This document shows, in pieces, positions 6,026 to 6,349 of a stretch of DNA of 6,349 bases. Origin of the DNA: JAZLGI01 sp045616225 (lineage in GTDB: Bacteria > Spirochaetota > Spirochaetia > Sphaerochaetales > Sphaerochaetaceae); NCBI GenBank assembly GCA_045616225.1, contig JAZLGI010000126.1, positions 1 to 6,349 on the forward strand, read 5' to 3'. The notes beneath the pieces are model-generated. The model did not search any database and had not been told where the DNA came from. It was given only the letters and a program-made list of their open reading frames with translations. The position numbers and the translations under genes are program-made. Numbering within the stretch: position 1 is the stretch's first letter; each line of letters starts with the position of its first letter.

Positions 6026-6349
6026 ATGATAACAGTTACTCTTTCAAACGAAATCCTGAAATTCATTTCTGAAATTGACAAAAACCGTTATCAAGTTTCT
6101 TCTTTTAAATTGTCCGGCTACGTAGCAAATAGGCTTCGTAAAAACTCAAAAAAGAAAAGTTCTTATGCTTCAAACAAGATAGAAGGTAATCCTTTATCAG
6201 AAAAACAAGTTGACGAAGTAATTGAACGTGATGACAGAAAACACTTTCTAAAACCCGAGCAAGAGATTAGAAACTATTTTCTTGCATTAAATTATCTTGA
6301 AGAAAAACTTGAAAAGAAAGAACCATTCTCAAAGAAATTAATTTTGGAT
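6026..6349 (+). CDS. Fic family protein, N-terminal part (3' end outside window)
   Basis: The first 108 residues are visible. AGGAG (6014-6018) lies 7 bases before the ATG at 6026, so the start is secure. The segment SNKIEGNPLSEKQV (49-62) is the conserved N-terminal Fic region. S49-N-K-I-E53-G54 fits the inhibitory motif [S/T]xxxE[G/N], whose glutamate blocks ATP gamma-phosphate binding in autoinhibited Fic enzymes. Residues 63-95 (E-V-I-E-R-D-D-R then P-E-Q-E-I-R-N-Y) fit the helices that lead into the Fic fold. The catalytic HPFxxGNGR loop is beyond the window, so activity cannot be judged. Fic enzymes usually transfer AMP from ATP to a hydroxyl side chain of a target protein. With its inhibitory motif on the N-terminal side of the same chain, this would be a self-restrained type that needs no separate antitoxin. 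The target is unknown. It is divergent from the cstA-like gene, with 174 bases between them. Confidence 0.88.
   Translation, partial: MITVTLSNEILKFISEIDKNRYQVSSFKLSGYVANRLRKNSKKKSSYASNKIEGNPLSEKQVDEVIERDDRKHFLKPEQEIRNYFLALNYLEEKLEKKEPFSKKLILD

Overview
The window looks like part of the chromosome of an AT-rich, strictly anaerobic, probably host-associated bacterium. It opens with an oxygen-sensitive pyruvate:ferredoxin oxidoreductase of high-expression codon style. The rest is AT-rich with clear Shine-Dalgarno sites and small accessory genes. A Treponema-like spirochaete is my best guess from overall style, but no sequence marker here proves the taxon, and gut Firmicutes or Bacteroidota are not excluded.

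Layout. Bases 2-2227 (+) carry the C-terminal 741 residues of pyruvate:ferredoxin oxidoreductase. It is closed by a strong hairpin terminator that works in both directions. Bases 2296-2995 (-) hold a two-gene DUF4160 / DUF2442-HTH module facing the first gene. It has a well-formed promoter whose spacer contains a perfect dyad, a likely autoregulatory operator. The DUF2442-HTH gene has a TAA at codon 4, directly after a good ribosome binding site and ATG, so it looks freshly broken or recoded. Bases 3051-3266 are non-coding and carry two tandem hairpins built on the same GCGGAGA / TCTCCGC arms, 44 bp apart. Bases 3267-4190 (-) encode a divergent PlsC-like acyltransferase. Bases 4406-5851 (-) encode a short CstA-family transporter. 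At 6026 (+), divergent from cstA, a Fic-family protein starts and runs off the window; its N-terminal inhibitory motif is intact.

How the parts relate. Pyruvate:ferredoxin oxidoreductase consumes pyruvate, and CstA-family proteins import peptides or pyruvate, so the window carries two pieces of fermentative carbon metabolism, though they are separate transcription units. Between and beside them sit two toxin-antitoxin-like loci (DUF4160/DUF2442-HTH and Fic) with structured intergenic DNA, the pattern of a small accessory patch between housekeeping genes. I see no rRNA, tRNA, CRISPR array, transposase or att site. The most unusual items are the codon-4 stop in the DUF2442-HTH gene, the dyads over the DUF4160 promoter and over the cstA start, and the tandem GCGGAGA hairpins. 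None of these amounts to a clearly new system on sequence alone.
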